Notes: a model not told the origin generated them from the sequence alone. A stretch of DNA of 64,000 bases from PALSA-1316 sp964499365 (GCA_964499365.1 CAZCKU010000003.1:62001-126000); one strand, 5' to 3'. Shown: positions 16,873 to 25,557, counted from the first letter of the stretch. Numbers and translations are program-made.

Positions 16873-17787
16873 ATGATCCGAGTAGGCACATGTTCCTGGA
16901 CAGAGAAGTCCCTTATAAAGAGCGGTGAATGGTATCCAAAGGCTGCCAGAACTGCCGAATCAAGGTTACATTACTATTCAGAACACTTCAATACAGTGGA
17001 AATAGATTCATCCTTTTATGCCATCCCATCGAAACAGAATGCTTACCTGTGGGCACAACGGTCGCCAGAAGGCTTTATCTTCCATGTAAAAGTTTACGCA
17101 GTGATGACAGGACATGCGGTGGATCCTCGGTCACTACCCCCTGATATTCGCAATGAACTTACTACCCAGGATAAGGAACAAAAGTATATATATGTAAAGA
17201 AACCTAAACTTATAAGAGCTATCTTTGAACAATTCATGGATTCTTTATATCCTCTGATTGGAGCTGGAAAGATAGGCGTTTTTGTATTTCAATTTCCACC
17301 CTGGTTCCAATACAAAGAAAAACATTTGGAATATATCCTATCTTGTAAACAACATATGGGAAGAAACGATATGGCAGTAGAATTTCGACATGGTAGCTGG
17401 TATTTGCCTGATGCTCGAGACAAGGTATTTCACTTCTTACGGAAAAACAACATCATTCATGTGGTGGCGGATGAACCACAGTATGGCACATTGGCAACAG
17501 TCCCTTTTGTGCCGCAGACAACGGCTGATATTGCTTACTACAGGCTTCACGGCCGTAATAAGGAAAACTGGTTAAAGAAGGGGATTGAAACGTCTCTTAG
17601 ATACGCTTACGAGTATTCAGAAGAGGAACTGAAGGCGTTTATTCCACATGTGGAGATTTCTGCAAGGTCAGCAAAGACAACGTATGTGATGTTCAACAAC
17701 TGTCATGGGGCTTCAGCAATGAGAAACGCGGATACAATGAAAGGGATGCTTACGACACTTCCTTGTAATCAATCAGAGAATAAATAG
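16873..17787 (+). CDS. DUF72 (YecE-like) family protein
   Basis: The 304-residue protein opens with IRVGTCSWTEKSLIKSGEWY and has the family landmarks HFNTVEIDSSFYAIPS, AVEFRHGSW, DEPQYG and YYRLHGRN. It ends with TYVMFNNCHGASA. DUF72 proteins have a TIM-barrel-like fold and an unproven role, sometimes discussed with nucleic-acid or iron-sulfur functions. The length is typical. The 3' end overlaps the convergent gene (17750-18922) by 38 bases, which is unusual and suggests later rearrangement. Confidence 0.9.
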   Translation: MIRVGTCSWTEKSLIKSGEWYPKAARTAESRLHYYSEHFNTVEIDSSFYAIPSKQNAYLWAQRSPEGFIFHVKVYAVMTGHAVDPRSLPPDIRNELTTQDKEQKYIYVKKPKLIRAIFEQFMDSLYPLIGAGKIGVFVFQFPPWFQYKEKHLEYILSCKQHMGRNDMAVEFRHGSWYLPDARDKVFHFLRKNNIIHVVADEPQYGTLATVPFVPQTTADIAYYRLHGRNKENWLKKGIETSLRYAYEYSEEELKAFIPHVEISARSAKTTYVMFNNCHGASAMRNADTMKGMLTTLPCNQSENK

Positions 17788-18922
17788 TTTTTTCTTTCCC
17801 CGTACTAACATCTGTTTCTAAGCGCTCTTCCAACTTAACCTTATACGTTTTGCCAATCGTAATGCCAGTGACTGTGCAGCCAGCATTTTCGGACAAAGTG
17901 CCCTTGTAAATCAAAGTTTTGTCATCCTCTTTTGCTTCAATAGCCCAAGTGTTTTTCTTCTCATTGGCATTAAATGCCCTGCCCTCAACATCAATAATTG
18001 TGCGAGATAATTCCTCTCTTTTATTTAATTCATCGTACATGGGAAGAGCCTGAGTAGTGGAGATAGAACGGTGAATTACACCTTCTTTTTTGGGTGTTGT
18101 CCACGAATAAGACACTGGCATGTCGGAATCAATGATAAATTTCAATAAATTTGTATAGCTGGAAACAAAATGTCCTCGGTTCTCTCTAATTATCTTTAAA
18201 TTCTGTTCTACATCATCAGTCTTTAACGTGAGCTTATCAATAATATCCAAGGCTGACTCTATCGGGAAATTACCAAATAAATCAAAACTGGAAGTTATTT
18301 GATATTGAATTTTGAACGAGCCAGCGGGTGTCGCATTTACATCCAAAGTATAGTTTTCAGGTATATCTAATGATTTCTTAAGCTCTTTGGTTAAGTTTTT
18401 TAAGGAATTCTTAAAAGCATGCCTTACAACAGCCTGGAATAAGTGCAGGAACTGCATCAGATGCACAGAAGAAATCTTGTTTTCTATCCCTCGCGCTTCA
18501 GGTGGATTTAGTCTTGCCTCAATAATGCCAGCATTTTTTGTGCGTGAATCTTTGATGATTGATGCGTCCAATTCAACAGGATAGGCATTAAGTTTAAGCC
18601 CTTCATCTGGATACCATTCAGAAGAAATACTCTCTTCTGGAATATAAACAAGAGACATCGCATCTTTGTAGTTATTAACTTTAAGGATCGAAAAATATCT
18701 TATCTCGGGATTTTCATATATACTTCTCAAGTCAATCTGACCTGAATAGAACATCTCAAGTTTATGCTGAGAAATAGGCACACAGAAAAATTCATCAAAG
18801 CCATCTACTCTGTTTATTAATTCACAAATATAGGTTGTATCTACAGCATCAACTACTGTTATTAAGACAGGTCCGTCATAATAATCCAAAACATTCTTTA
18901 GTGTGACAGAGGAAGCCTTCAT
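17750..18922 (-). CDS. DUF6575-like protein of unknown function
   Basis: The 390-residue protein begins with a pattern I associate with DUF6575: LKNVLDYYDGPVLI, then FFCVPIS, then SGQIDLRSIYENPE. The family name is from memory. The C-terminal half holds mixed domains with no membrane segment. Its start overlaps the stop of the 127-residue gene by 4 bases (ATGA), so the two form a coupled pair, as in toxin-antitoxin or two-gene defence units. The biochemical role is unknown. Confidence 0.65.
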   Translation of the reverse strand: MKASSVTLKNVLDYYDGPVLITVVDAVDTTYICELINRVDGFDEFFCVPISQHKLEMFYSGQIDLRSIYENPEIRYFSILKVNNYKDAMSLVYIPEESISSEWYPDEGLKLNAYPVELDASIIKDSRTKNAGIIEARLNPPEARGIENKISSVHLMQFLHLFQAVVRHAFKNSLKNLTKELKKSLDIPENYTLDVNATPAGSFKIQYQITSSFDLFGNFPIESALDIIDKLTLKTDDVEQNLKIIRENRGHFVSSYTNLLKFIIDSDMPVSYSWTTPKKEGVIHRSISTTQALPMYDELNKREELSRTIIDVEGRAFNANEKKNTWAIEAKEDDKTLIYKGTLSENAGCTVTGITIGKTYKVKLEERLETDVSTGKEKTIYSLIDYKEVS

Positions 18923-19302
18923 GATACCTTACCTACCGTTGTGCATTCGGAAATCGGATTAAAATTAGACGATAGCCACCAGTCATAATGATTGCGGCTC
19001 AAGGCAGAGGGAGTCCATTTAACTAAACCGCATTCTTCCTGTAAGGTAATTGAAACAATCAGGTGATTCCTAAAATAAACATGCTTCTTCAGTTGCTGGC
19101 AACCTTCTATTGTATTAAATACGGATAAAGCCCTGGAATTACATTCATTGTCAAAATGCCTGTCTGGTTGCAGCTTTTTTTGTGAGCAAAAATCATTTTC
19201 CGTTGGTGGGATTGTTTGCACAGCTCGGAAAAATACTTCGTTATCTGGAACGACTGCATCTTGCGGAGGACATTCCCCAGGTAAATCTTCAGCCCATTCC
19301 AT
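18919..19302 (-). CDS. Hypothetical partner of the DUF6575-like gene
   Basis: The 127-residue soluble protein begins MEWAEDLPGECPPQDAVVP and continues FFRAVQTIPPTENDF. A conserved-looking core has Cys and a SALSRNHYDWW motif. It is translationally coupled to the downstream 390-residue gene. The two-gene layout with a short first gene resembles an antitoxin/toxin or effector/immunity order, but nothing in the sequence proves that. It is not recognised. Confidence 0.62.
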   Translation of the reverse strand: MEWAEDLPGECPPQDAVVPDNEVFFRAVQTIPPTENDFCSQKKLQPDRHFDNECNSRALSVFNTIEGCQQLKKHVYFRNHLIVSITLQEECGLVKWTPSALSRNHYDWWLSSNFNPISECTTVGKVS

Positions 19303-19349
19303 GGCAAAATTCTAACATAATCATTTTAATAATTCACCCTGCTTCATGA

Positions 19350-19565
19350 CTAATTCTCCGAAATCTCAATAGTGGGGTTGATATCCACATCTGGATTCTC
19401 CTCCTTAAATGCTTCCAGCACGTTTCGGATCTCCATGTCGGATAAAGCACCAAAATTCATGGAATCAACAACTTTCCCCGAATTATTGATAATTTCACCG
19501 ACAACAGTACCGTTTGGCAGGCGGCGAAAGACTACCGTAGCCTGTCTTTGGTCTTTCATACGCAT
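19350..19565 (-). CDS. Short hypothetical protein beside the transposon end
   Basis: The 71-residue acidic protein begins MRMKDQRQATVVFRRLPNGT, has beta-type N-terminal and helical C-terminal halves, and ends in an Asp/Glu/Ile-rich tail. No ribosome site precedes its ATG on the minus strand. About 180 bases further upstream lie the terminal repeats of the Tn7-like module, so its promoter or true start may have been displaced by insertion. It is 47 bases upstream of the 127-residue gene. Confidence 0.5.
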   Translation of the reverse strand: MRMKDQRQATVVFRRLPNGTVVGEIINNSGKVVDSMNFGALSDMEIRNVLEAFKEENPDVDINPTIEISEN

Positions 19566-19744
19566 GTGTTTAGGCAGGAAAAAGGTGTTTTAAGCGGAAA
19601 ACCTACGGTGTTATCCAGCAGGATACCTTTGGATAGTGCGCTAATTCCCTTAAATATTGAGCACTTGAGGAGTGAGCCAAATCCACACCATAGTACCCCC
19701 CGATGCGAAAGACTGACCTCTCCCGGCTTGGGGACCTGCCCTCC

Positions 19745-19970
19745 TGTATGAATAATAAGATATTCCAACCAAACATTCAGTATCCGTCGGATCATGACTT
19801 CAACAATAATTAGCAATATCAAGCAGTTAGAGTTAATGCCCTTTCTGTATCCTAAAGTGAAAAGATATATAAAATAAGCCAACTCTTACTTGATATAATC
19901 CAACAGTATCTCAATATTACAAAATATATTCCAACAGAATTGGGGAGGCTTGATAATATCCCTGTTGGAG
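19745..19970. repeat. Candidate Tn7-like end with TnsB-site-like repeats
   Basis: Four direct copies of an AT-rich motif ending in CCAAC occur at 19760-19770 (ATATTCCAACC), 19874-19883 (ATAAGCCAAC), 19895-19906 (ATAATCCAACAG) and 19926-19937 (ATATTCCAACAG). A fifth copy is inverted at 19962-19970 (CTGTTGGAG). Repeated short sites next to tnsA are what TnsB binds in Tn7-like ends. The block starts with TGT at 19745, the terminal trinucleotide of such elements, but the exact end and the target duplication are not proven. The matching far end was not found by eye. The stretch 19566-19744 holds no supportable gene. Confidence 0.55.
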
Positions 19971-19977
19971 CTATAAT
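19950..19977 (+). promoter_or_regulatory. Strong promoter for tnsABC-tniQ, start site at the tnsA ATG
   Basis: TTGATA at 19950-19955 and a perfect TATAAT at 19972-19977 are spaced by 16 bases. The expected start of transcription (about 19984) coincides with the tnsA ATG, implying leaderless translation. The inverted TnsB-site-like motif lies inside the spacer, so TnsB bound at the end would block transcription: a simple autoregulation loop (inference). Confidence 0.62.
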
Positions 19978-19983
19978 TATCTT

Positions 19984-20655
19984 ATGGGGGCCAGAAAGAT
20001 TCCCATAGGAATCCGAACGCTGACAGCTAACTTTTATAGCTATATAAACCGCTGTCACGTTCCTTGCGAGTCTCTCCTGGAGAGAGATTACTATCTCTCC
20101 CGTGAGTTCGAAAAGGATATCCTATCCTACAAGGCCCAGCCGGTCAAAATACGCAAGAAGGGTCGAAAACGGCCGATTTACCCGGATTGTCTTATTAACT
20201 TTACACCCGAATCCGGCCGCAGACCGCTTCTCGTGGAGGTCAAGGATACAAAAGATCTGAACGACCCCAATAAATCCTCCGAGATCGAGTTGAAGGTTGC
20301 GATATGCCGGGAATACGCTGAAGGTCAGGGGTGGGACTTTCAGCTTGTGACCGATAAGGATATTCGAGGCGTAAGACTGAAAAATTATACCTTCCTATAC
20401 AAATACACCGACCCTTCGGCACTTCTCCCCCTCTACCGGGACGCCATCCTTCTCACGCTGAGGGAAAGCGGGCCAATGAGTGCCACAGTGCTCCTGGATA
20501 GGCTCTCACCTGACAAGATGGAGAGAGCACGAGCCTTACGGTGCGTGTGGCACCTGGTGCGTACAGGTTACATCGCCGCCGACTTAGACAAACCGCTAAC
20601 AAATTCAAGTCTTCTGGAGGTTGTAAATGCCGATCCTTCAACTGGCTCCCGGTAA
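19984..20655 (+). CDS. tnsA: TnsA-family transposon endonuclease
   Basis: The 223-residue protein has the TnsA catalytic pattern: Glu33 in ESLLERDYYLSREFE, Asp68 in YPDCLI, and Glu85/Lys87 in LLVEVKDTKD. A C-terminal winged-helix-like domain follows. TnsA nicks the 5' ends of the transposon, so with TnsB it gives cut-and-paste rather than replicative transposition. No internal Met offers a shorter start, and no ribosome site is visible before the ATG. The 3' end overlaps tnsB by 29 bases. The length is slightly below that of Tn7 TnsA (273). Confidence 0.93.
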   Translation: MGARKIPIGIRTLTANFYSYINRCHVPCESLLERDYYLSREFEKDILSYKAQPVKIRKKGRKRPIYPDCLINFTPESGRRPLLVEVKDTKDLNDPNKSSEIELKVAICREYAEGQGWDFQLVTDKDIRGVRLKNYTFLYKYTDPSALLPLYRDAILLTLRESGPMSATVLLDRLSPDKMERARALRCVWHLVRTGYIAADLDKPLTNSSLLEVVNADPSTGSR

Positions 20656-22531
20656 TATAGTTTATAGAGGTAATCGCAAGCATGAAGTCATTCAGCATAC
20701 GGACCTCACGTCAGTCCTCGTGAAAGACTTGGAGACTGGCAAAATCGAGGTGGTTCCCGTAGGACAGCTCAGGGCTGAGCCGGAGAAGGCTCGCAAAACG
20801 AAGGAGGAGTTGGATGCAAAGCCGGAACTCATAAGCGATGACCACTGGAATATTGCGAAGTTGCGATATGAGGTTATCAGCCCCCTGCTCTGGAGACGCC
20901 GCAGCAAGAAAGAGGTTATTGAAAGATCTCACGAGTTTGGGCTGAATGAAACAACTATTTATGACTGGCTCGGTAGATTTGAGACAACAGGGAGGATAGC
21001 TGAACTAGCCCCGAATTATAAAGAAAGAGGCGGAAAAGGAAAATCAAGATTGAAGCCGGCAGTGGAAGCAATAGTTGAGGCAACAATCAAGGAGATGATC
21101 GAAGAGGGAAAGCGCACAACGTTAGATGAAGTAACAAAAAAAAGCGATAAGCGATGCAAGGCGGCAGGCCTTATTGCTCCCCATAAGATGACAATCAGGC
21201 GAAGGCTTTTAGGCCGCTCGAAGAGAAAATTAAAGAAGATATTGAAAGGTGGAAAGATGAGTCGCCCGATAAGAGATCGACATGATGTTCCGGTCCCCCT
21301 TGAAGAGATCCAGGTGGACGAGAGCCCACTGGACGTTATGCTGGTGGACGAGAGGCACAGGCTCCCTATCGGAAGAGGATTTATGAGCGTGGCAACGGAT
21401 GTTTGCGCAAGGGTAGTGTACGGCTTCAGCATTTATCTACAGCACCCCAGTTTCTTCACATTTGGGCAGTGTATGAGCATGGGTATACTGCCTAAGGAAG
21501 AATACCTTCGTCGTCTCGGGGTAAAAGGGAAATGGCCGGTATGGGGGTTACCTGGAGGCATAACAATTCACAGCGATAACGCGAAGTGGTACCGCGGAAA
21601 GGATTTAAAGAGATTTTCTGATAATTATCATCTTTCAACGACTTTTCGGCCGAAAAAGACACCTGAACCCGGGGGCCACGTCGAGCGGCTCATAAAGACC
21701 ATCAACCACAAGCTTCATAATCTTCCCGGCTCTACTTACTCCAATCCTAAGGAAAGAGGGGACTACGACTCTGAGCGATGGGCAATTCTAACCCTGAAAG
21801 AACTCGAAAGATGGATCGTGGAATGGATAGTAAATATATACCACCAGGAGGAGCATAGCAGTCTCGAAGGCATGTCCCCGATCCAGCGGTGGGAGATAGG
21901 CATTATTGGAAGCGATACGGCACCTGGCATCGGGCTTCCCGACATTATCCAAGGCGATGACGCGGCCTACTTGCGGGTTAGTCTGCTTCCAACTGTCGAA
22001 AGGACAATCCAGAGGGGAAACGTAACTGTTGACCGTATCCCCTATTACCATGAGGCGCTTGTAGCTGTAAGCGAACAGAACTGGGAAAACCGGACCGCCC
22101 CTCACCGACTCAAGAGAGATCTCCGTGACATCAGTTTTCTGTACTACCTGGACGAAGAGCATAAAACCTTCTTCAAGGTTCCATACCATAATACGGGATG
22201 GCCACCCATGTCGGTATGGGAACTCAGGAGAGTCAGAAAGATGATGCGGGATAGGAATATCTCAGACCAAGATCCGGAGAAGATATTCGAGGCTTACGAG
22301 CATCTGAGTACCATGGAGGAACAGGCAGCTGAAAAGACGAAAAAAGCACGCAGGGTGCGGGAGATGAAGAGGCTGCACTCCGAGCAGTTGCAGCAGGAAG
22401 CAGCCGAAAATAATAGCGAGGAAAAAGATGATCGGGTTGACAGAATTCAAAAGATATTTTCAAATGCCAAGCCCGCTGAAAATATAAGGATCACCAGCAA
22501 ATCAGGCGATAAGGAAGGAAACAAACCATGA
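20627..22531 (+). CDS. tnsB: TnsB/TniA-family DDE transposase
   Basis: The 634-residue protein has helix-turn-helix regions at about residues 75-200 (KKEVIERSHEFGLNETTIYD). An RNase-H-fold core follows with Asp231 (IQVDES), Asp317 (ITIHSDNAK) and Glu353 (GGHVERLIKTIN), the DDE triad. A C-terminal beta-barrel and a charged tail come next; in relatives the tail contacts TnsC. It binds the repeated end sites and joins 3' ends to the target. The ribosome site GGAGG precedes the ATG, and the stop overlaps the tnsC start (ATGA). All catalytic residues are present. Confidence 0.95.
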   Translation: MPILQLAPGNIVYRGNRKHEVIQHTDLTSVLVKDLETGKIEVVPVGQLRAEPEKARKTKEELDAKPELISDDHWNIAKLRYEVISPLLWRRRSKKEVIERSHEFGLNETTIYDWLGRFETTGRIAELAPNYKERGGKGKSRLKPAVEAIVEATIKEMIEEGKRTTLDEVTKKSDKRCKAAGLIAPHKMTIRRRLLGRSKRKLKKILKGGKMSRPIRDRHDVPVPLEEIQVDESPLDVMLVDERHRLPIGRGFMSVATDVCARVVYGFSIYLQHPSFFTFGQCMSMGILPKEEYLRRLGVKGKWPVWGLPGGITIHSDNAKWYRGKDLKRFSDNYHLSTTFRPKKTPEPGGHVERLIKTINHKLHNLPGSTYSNPKERGDYDSERWAILTLKELERWIVEWIVNIYHQEEHSSLEGMSPIQRWEIGIIGSDTAPGIGLPDIIQGDDAAYLRVSLLPTVERTIQRGNVTVDRIPYYHEALVAVSEQNWENRTAPHRLKRDLRDISFLYYLDEEHKTFFKVPYHNTGWPPMSVWELRRVRKMMRDRNISDQDPEKIFEAYEHLSTMEEQAAEKTKKARRVREMKRLHSEQLQQEAAENNSEEKDDRVDRIQKIFSNAKPAENIRITSKSGDKEGNKP

Positions 22532-23436
22532 ACGACAAAAAATATTTCGAGATGCTGTTGCCTGAAACCCAGGCGGCGATAAACTTCGACCTTAAAGACA
22601 AGATCCAGTTTGTCTTAAGCGGCAAGTTCATCCCCTACAAGACGGCAGACAATATTCTTCAGACGATGGAGGATTTCCTGCAGGAGCCGAGGAAGTCGCG
22701 CATGCCCTCCCTGGTTGTCTACGGTGACAGTAACAATGGCAAAACAAGCATCATCGAGGAGTTCGTTAACCGGCATCCGCCGACAGACGGGCTGAATAGC
22801 GATCCATTGCCGGTGATCGATGTCGAGGCGCCCGCGGGACCCGACATTGCGATGTTATACAACAACATACTCGATAAGATTCTCATACCCTATAAGAAGA
22901 GCCACACGTTATCTCAAAAAGAGCACTTAATTAAACACCATGCCGCCAAGCTGGGGACAAGAATGTTGATCATCGACGAGATAAACAACATTCTTGCTGG
23001 CTCCGCGCCTAAACGGGCTTTCTTTATGAATGCCGTGAAGGGTCTGTCCAATCAGCTGAACTTGAATATCGTGGTGTTCGGCATCTCCACGGCTTTGCTT
23101 GCGACCAGCACTGATGAACAGATTCAGAGCCGGTTTAGGCCGATAAGGTTGCCCAAATGGCTGCTCGACGAGGAATATGCAAACCTGCTGGCGAGCCTTG
23201 AACTTACACTTCCATTCAGGAAACATCCGGAAATATCCACAAACGCAAAACTTGCCACAAAAATCTTCGACATGAGCGGAGGAGTACTCGGATATATCGT
23301 GGAGATTGTAAATAAATGTGCAGTGGAGGCCTTAAAAAAAGGCCAAGAGAGGGTCAGACTTGAAGATCTTAAGGAAATCGAGTTCATTGATCCGTCTGGG
23401 CGGCGGGCTCTCGCGCAGCTTTCAGCCGCCAAGTGA
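22528..23436 (+). CDS. tnsC: TnsC/TniB-family AAA+ transposition regulator
   Basis: The 302-residue AAA+ ATPase has Walker A GDSNNGKTS at residues 66-74 and Walker B MLIIDEINN at 146-154. Sensor-region motifs FGISTALLA and QIQSRFRPIRL follow, typical of TniB. The short length is TniB-like rather than like Tn7 TnsC (555). It forms filaments on target DNA and links the TniQ target selector to the TnsB transposase. It is coupled to tnsB by a 4-base overlap and overlaps tniQ at its 3' end. Confidence 0.93.
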   Translation: MNDKKYFEMLLPETQAAINFDLKDKIQFVLSGKFIPYKTADNILQTMEDFLQEPRKSRMPSLVVYGDSNNGKTSIIEEFVNRHPPTDGLNSDPLPVIDVEAPAGPDIAMLYNNILDKILIPYKKSHTLSQKEHLIKHHAAKLGTRMLIIDEINNILAGSAPKRAFFMNAVKGLSNQLNLNIVVFGISTALLATSTDEQIQSRFRPIRLPKWLLDEEYANLLASLELTLPFRKHPEISTNAKLATKIFDMSGGVLGYIVEIVNKCAVEALKKGQERVRLEDLKEIEFIDPSGRRALAQLSAAK

Positions 23437-24622
23437 ATTTGCTTACAAGGTCAAGGGGTATCGTTTCGAACTCGATAAGCAAAAGTTCAGATATCGAATA
23501 GAACCGCAGGCGGATGAACTGCTGAGCTCGTGGCTCGTTCGAGAAGCGCTTGCGCACCTTGCGGATCCTGCAACCTTCGTTAACCTATATCTGCCTGATT
23601 GGCGAAACCTGTTGTGGACGAGAGATATTGACACATCTTCGGACGATATTCTTCTCAATGCCCTCGCTGCGAAGAGCGGAATCAGTTATGAAGTGCTTTA
23701 CAGCCACACGATACGGGCCTATGAAGGGTATCTGGCCGAAACGGTTAATCCGAATATCAGAAATCCATTCATTCAGCCACTGAAGAGTCGCAGCCGCGTT
23801 AAATTGGGCAATGGGTTGCGCTTCTGTCCGAAATGCCTTCAGGAAGATCGGGAACCATATTTCCGGAAGAAGTGGCGGCTTTCCTTCTCGACTGCGTGCA
23901 TAGTGCATAATATTTTTCTTCTGGATAGGTGTCCCCGATGTGAAACGTCAATAACCTTATGTCGGAGTTACTGCGGAGGGGAATTCCCTGTCTGCTGTAA
24001 ATGTTCCTTTGAATTGAGGAACGCTGGCTATGAGACAATTGAGCACAGCTCCTTTGGAATAGAAGCGATACGGAGGCTCTATGATATTCTGGATTCCGGA
24101 ATCTTCATATTCGGGAATAGATACGCCTATTCATTTTTGTTCTTTAGGGTATTGAGGCATCTCACAAGAATAGTGAGGTGCCATGGTGCCATCAGGGATT
24201 TATTAGGACACGAGGTCATGGCTGATAAAATCACCCTCTCGGTCAGGAAGACGGGCAGTAATATGATCGATAGTATTCCTCATAAGGAACAATATCTGCT
24301 TTTTTCGGCGTTAATGGATCTTGTTGATAGTTTTCCTGACAGATTTATCGAGTTTTGCAAATCGCGTGGCCTCAGAAACACTGATCTCACAAGGGATATG
24401 CTCTGTGTCCCATATTTCTACTGGCAGGTCGCCAATATGTTCAAAAGTGATGTGCTCCCAATTAGCAGTGATGAGGTAATGAACGCAGCTCAGTACGTAA
24501 TGAAGACACGAGGGTCCGTTTGCAGGGAGTGGGTGTCTGAACTCATGGGAGTGTGGATTGATAACCCTAATACAGAGGAACTTCGAAGACAATGCAACTT
24601 TTCGTGCACCGAAGACGGATAA
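23387..24622 (+). CDS. tniQ: TniQ/TnsD-family target-selection protein
   Basis: This is an N-terminal TniQ domain (RIEPQADELLSSWLVREALA) with zinc-finger Cys pairs (FCPKCLQED, DRCPRCETSI, FPVCCKCSFE) at about residues 150-220. A divergent C-terminal domain of about 180 residues follows. TniQ proteins recruit TnsC to the target. No ATG lies near the N-terminus: TTG at 23387 is preceded by AAGGAA, and TTG at 23360 is an alternative, so the start is uncertain. Either start overlaps tnsC. At about 410 residues it is between CAST TniQ proteins and Tn7 TnsD. Its natural target site is not obvious. Confidence 0.9.
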   Translation: MIRLGGGLSRSFQPPSEFAYKVKGYRFELDKQKFRYRIEPQADELLSSWLVREALAHLADPATFVNLYLPDWRNLLWTRDIDTSSDDILLNALAAKSGISYEVLYSHTIRAYEGYLAETVNPNIRNPFIQPLKSRSRVKLGNGLRFCPKCLQEDREPYFRKKWRLSFSTACIVHNIFLLDRCPRCETSITLCRSYCGGEFPVCCKCSFELRNAGYETIEHSSFGIEAIRRLYDILDSGIFIFGNRYAYSFLFFRVLRHLTRIVRCHGAIRDLLGHEVMADKITLSVRKTGSNMIDSIPHKEQYLLFSALMDLVDSFPDRFIEFCKSRGLRNTDLTRDMLCVPYFYWQVANMFKSDVLPISSDEVMNAAQYVMKTRGSVCREWVSELMGVWIDNPNTEELRRQCNFSCTEDG

Positions 24623-24699
24623 AACTATGTACGCCATGCTCTCATGATTGACAAGCGGATAAAACTTCTCAGGCTGAAAAAGTCTTAGGCCGGTTGAAA

Positions 24700-24721
24700 G
24701 GGGCCGCAGTTGGCGGGCCCC
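24700..24721. terminator. GC-rich hairpin after the tns operon
   Basis: GGGGCC at 24700-24705 pairs with GGCCCC at 24716-24721 around ten bases, about 80 bases after the tniQ stop. There is no T-tract, so it may be a weak or Rho-assisted terminator. The phrase CGGATAAAACT also occurs twice just before it (about 24616 and 24656). Confidence 0.35.
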
Positions 24722-24763
24722 GAAGATGGCGGTTGTAGCTTCGCCTTAGTCCTTTCTTATTAA

Positions 24764-24943
24764 TCTTCAAGTTGTCTCATCAAGATATCCTTCCCATATG
24801 AGTTTGAAGAGGGCATTTATATCGCAGGAGTTAGAAGACCCAGGGGACTTAAGGATAACCAGTGCATTAAATTTGCAAAAAAGATTGAAATGATGTGTAG
24901 TAGTTTGAAAAAGCATTTGTCAAAAAATAAAGGATGTTAGTCT
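24764..24943 (+). pseudogene. C-terminal fragment of a lost gene
   Basis: After an in-frame TAA at 24761, 59 codons run without stop to TAG at 24943. The encoded segment (YEFEEGIYIAGVRRPRGLK, then a helix rich in Lys with MMCSSLKKHL) reads like real protein, but no start codon or ribosome site precedes it. It looks like the tail of a cargo gene truncated beside the tns operon. I do not recognise it. The rest of 24623-25280 holds no gene I can support. Confidence 0.4.
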
Positions 24944-25288
24944 GGGGGGGGGTGACAACATCCACGATTCAATCAGGTGATGTGAAGATCAACAGTTGAA
25001 TAAAAATTTGAAGAAAGATAGCCTTTTCAGTGTCGCATAAGGTAAGATTATAGCTCTTATTACAATGTATGTAAACCTTTCGGGGTCAGAGCATTATAAC
25101 CAAGGGCGATTTTTGTTGTTTTTTTGTTGATTTTATTGGTATTTTATGATAACAGGTTTAAGAGATGACTGTATCAAAAATGCAATATTACATGGATATT
25201 TTTTTATTAAGTCATGATTTGACTGTACAATGTGATCGTGCAACGCATTGAAATTATTAGATTTATTTATTATAGATTGATGCCCAGT

Positions 25289-25305
25289 CCGGCATAAAAA
25301 TTGCA
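25289..25305 (+). promoter_or_regulatory. Sigma-54-like -24/-12 promoter
   Basis: GG at 25291-25292 and GC at 25303-25304 have the exact 10-base spacing of sigma-54 promoters. The flanks CCGGCA and TTGCA fit the consensus. It lies 40-55 bases before the ATG at 25347, in otherwise AT-rich DNA. No enhancer-binding activator gene is nearby, so control would come from the host. Confidence 0.45.
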
Positions 25306-25346
25306 GCATCTTATTCAAAGTTTAAAAAAGTCAAGGGGGTGATGAA

Positions 25347-25538
25347 ATGAATCGTGAGGAAATCTTCAAAGAATTTGAGAATAAAATCTCAAGATTTCCT
25401 ATTCCTAATCTTTCTCAAGAAGAAGATTTTTTCCAGTTCTGTGAAAAGCTAAGCCAAAAAACACGACCTGAGATGGAGGCAATGGATAGGCTGTTATCGA
25501 CTTCATTAGCCAGCTCTAACAGTAAAATGTTTGGTTGA
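25347..25538 (+). CDS. 63-residue peptide, own transcription unit
   Basis: A small acidic peptide begins MNREEIFKEFENKISRFPIP, is helical and amphipathic in the middle (EEDFFQFCEKLSQKT), and ends in a Ser-rich tail finishing in Gly. AAGGGGGTGAT lies directly before the ATG. A sigma-54-like promoter precedes it and a strong intrinsic terminator follows, so it is expressed as a separate, probably abundant message. It could be a precursor peptide, an antitoxin-like partner or a substrate of the C39-like protein encoded next. It has no double-glycine leader motif. It is not recognised. Confidence 0.68.
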   Translation: MNREEIFKEFENKISRFPIPNLSQEEDFFQFCEKLSQKTRPEMEAMDRLLSTSLASSNSKMFG

Positions 25539-25557
25539 TTTGACACTAATCTATAGA

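Noticed and set aside
24623..25280. tRNA or other RNA gene as a transposon target
   Set aside because: No cloverleaf or conserved TTCGA-type arm could be assembled. Only a short GC-rich hairpin and a coding fragment are present.
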